The notes beneath the pieces are model-generated. The model saw nothing but the letters and a program-made list of their open reading frames with translations. It was not told where the DNA came from and made no database searches. Positions 63,540 through 64,000 of a DNA stretch of 64,000 bases are shown in pieces. Origin of the DNA: Propionibacteriaceae bacterium (lineage in GTDB: Bacteria > Actinomycetota > Actinomycetes > Propionibacteriales > Propionibacteriaceae). Position 1 is the first letter of the stretch. Every line of letters begins with the position of its first letter. The translations under genes and the position numbers were made by a program. The stretch covers positions 1-64,000 of the forward strand of contig JAISAO010000084.1 of NCBI GenBank assembly GCA_031266665.1, read 5' to 3'.

Positions 63540-63699
63540 ATGGTTGATTCCAAGGGCTGGGCGATGGATTCGCGCTCAGGCGGCGGGCCGGCAAGGAAGA
63601 GGAGGGAGGCGATGTGTCGCATCGTCGACCGACGATGACGCCGTCCGGCGTGTCGTCTGGGCGTGAGGACGAGCCCATGGCTTGGAATCAACCATCTAG
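63536..63699. mobile_element. MITE-like element with 19-bp perfect terminal inverted repeats
   Basis: ctagatggttgattccaag (63536-63554) and its exact reverse complement cttggaatcaaccatctag (63681-63699) bound a 164-bp segment with no gene. Inner sequence also pairs partly (catcgtcg...cgacgatg). If the outer TA of CTAG is the target duplication, the element is 160 bp with termini GATGGTTGATTCC, the pattern of Tc1/IS630-type MITEs. The left TA supplies the first two bases of the upstream gene's stop codon. Confidence 0.6.
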
Positions 63700-63823
63700 G
63701 CGACCGGCTGACCCGGTTCGTGCGGGGCACCCTGGGGTAAGGCTTCCACGGCCTCAGGCCCGTGGCCCGGGCGCATTAAGATATGGGTAGCTTGCGCTCG
63801 TGTAGATCAGGAGATGGTTCTTA
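63700..63823 (+). promoter_or_regulatory. Upstream region of the aminotransferase gene
   Basis: taagat (63777-63782) and overlapping tatggg are -10 candidates; ccacgg...ccgtgg (63747-63766) is a short inverted repeat just upstream. aggaga (63809-63814) serves as ribosome-binding site for ATG 63824. Confidence 0.4.
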
Positions 63824-64000
63824 ATGTCTGTTTTCGCCGCCGTCCCCCTGGCCCCGCGCGACCCTGTGCTCGGCGTCACTGAGGCTTTCCGCGAGGATCC
63901 CCGCGGCATCAAGGTCAACCTCGGCGTCGGCGTCTACCAAGACGAGCGCGGCGACATCCCGGTGCTGGACTGCGTCCGCCAAGTCGAACTGGCCATGGGC
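63824..64000 (+). CDS. Aspartate/aromatic aminotransferase, 5' part
   Basis: First 59 codons; the gene runs off the window. MSVFAAVPLAPRDPVLGVTE, then AFREDPRGIKVNLGVGVYQD is the characteristic start of class I aminotransferases of the AspC/TyrB group (xVNLGVGVYxD). A pyridoxal-phosphate enzyme transferring amino groups between aspartate or aromatic amino acids and 2-oxoglutarate; the active-site Lys lies beyond the window, so AspC versus TyrB cannot be decided. Confidence 0.8.
   Translation, partial: MSVFAAVPLAPRDPVLGVTEAFREDPRGIKVNLGVGVYQDERGDIPVLDCVRQVELAMG

Overview
The window is chromosomal DNA from a high-GC actinobacterium. GC is roughly two thirds or more, GTG starts are common, stop-start overlaps are short, and the DUF3000 / RNase D / dxs neighbourhood, DUF5709, and a LAxTG-type sortase signal are all actinobacterial traits. 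Genus cannot be fixed from sequence alone.

Layout. 1-4690 is an accessory scrapyard: a small low-GC ORF, a decayed ISAs1-family element, an apparently intact IS5/IS427-type element with a frameshifted transposase, an excisionase-type antitoxin gene without its toxin, a DUF1016 nuclease fragment, and a compact two-gene toxin-antitoxin-like operon with its own promoter and operator. 4691-10007 is metH-trmI. A low-GC CdiA-type toxin fragment follows, then DUF5709, ogt, a membrane protein, dxs, DUF3000 and RNase D. On the minus strand come a CbiX-like chelatase and an EamA transporter.

19146-34632 is dominated by one giant gene (about 5,036 residues). It encodes a sortase-anchored surface protein built from invasin-type and Ig-like repeats, with a duplicated 2.6-kb supermodule and six near-identical 294-bp units; a direct-repeat array overlaps its predicted promoter. 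34918-38908 (minus) holds EcsC-trpE-trpGD, where TrpG and TrpD share one open frame with a strong internal ribosome-binding site. aat follows.

40398-44307 is a DUF4956 / VTC-domain / Gly-rich carbohydrate-binding lipoprotein operon containing a fossil 133-bp tandem duplication. A two-component system and two secreted BACON-domain proteins follow; the second BACON protein carries three copies of an unrecognised Cys-bounded helical domain on PT/PS-rich linkers. The rest is recQ, DUF3467, a methyltransferase, an orphan AbiEi-like antitoxin, an ABC-F ATPase, DUF6226, tpx, an MFS exporter, an unknown protein, a HAD phosphatase, an N-acetylglucosamine-kinase-like gene whose stop codon lies in a MITE-like inverted repeat, and the start of an aspartate/aromatic aminotransferase.

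Themes: (1) cell-surface and secreted repeat proteins, possibly co-regulated with the adjacent two-component system; (2) several toxin-antitoxin remnants in which the antitoxin survives alone; (3) low-complexity insertions inside or at the ends of otherwise ordinary enzymes (MetH, TrmI, VTC, EamA, RecQ); (4) small repeats (a MITE, a palindromic 23-bp element) that sit exactly at gene ends or inside a gene fusion.
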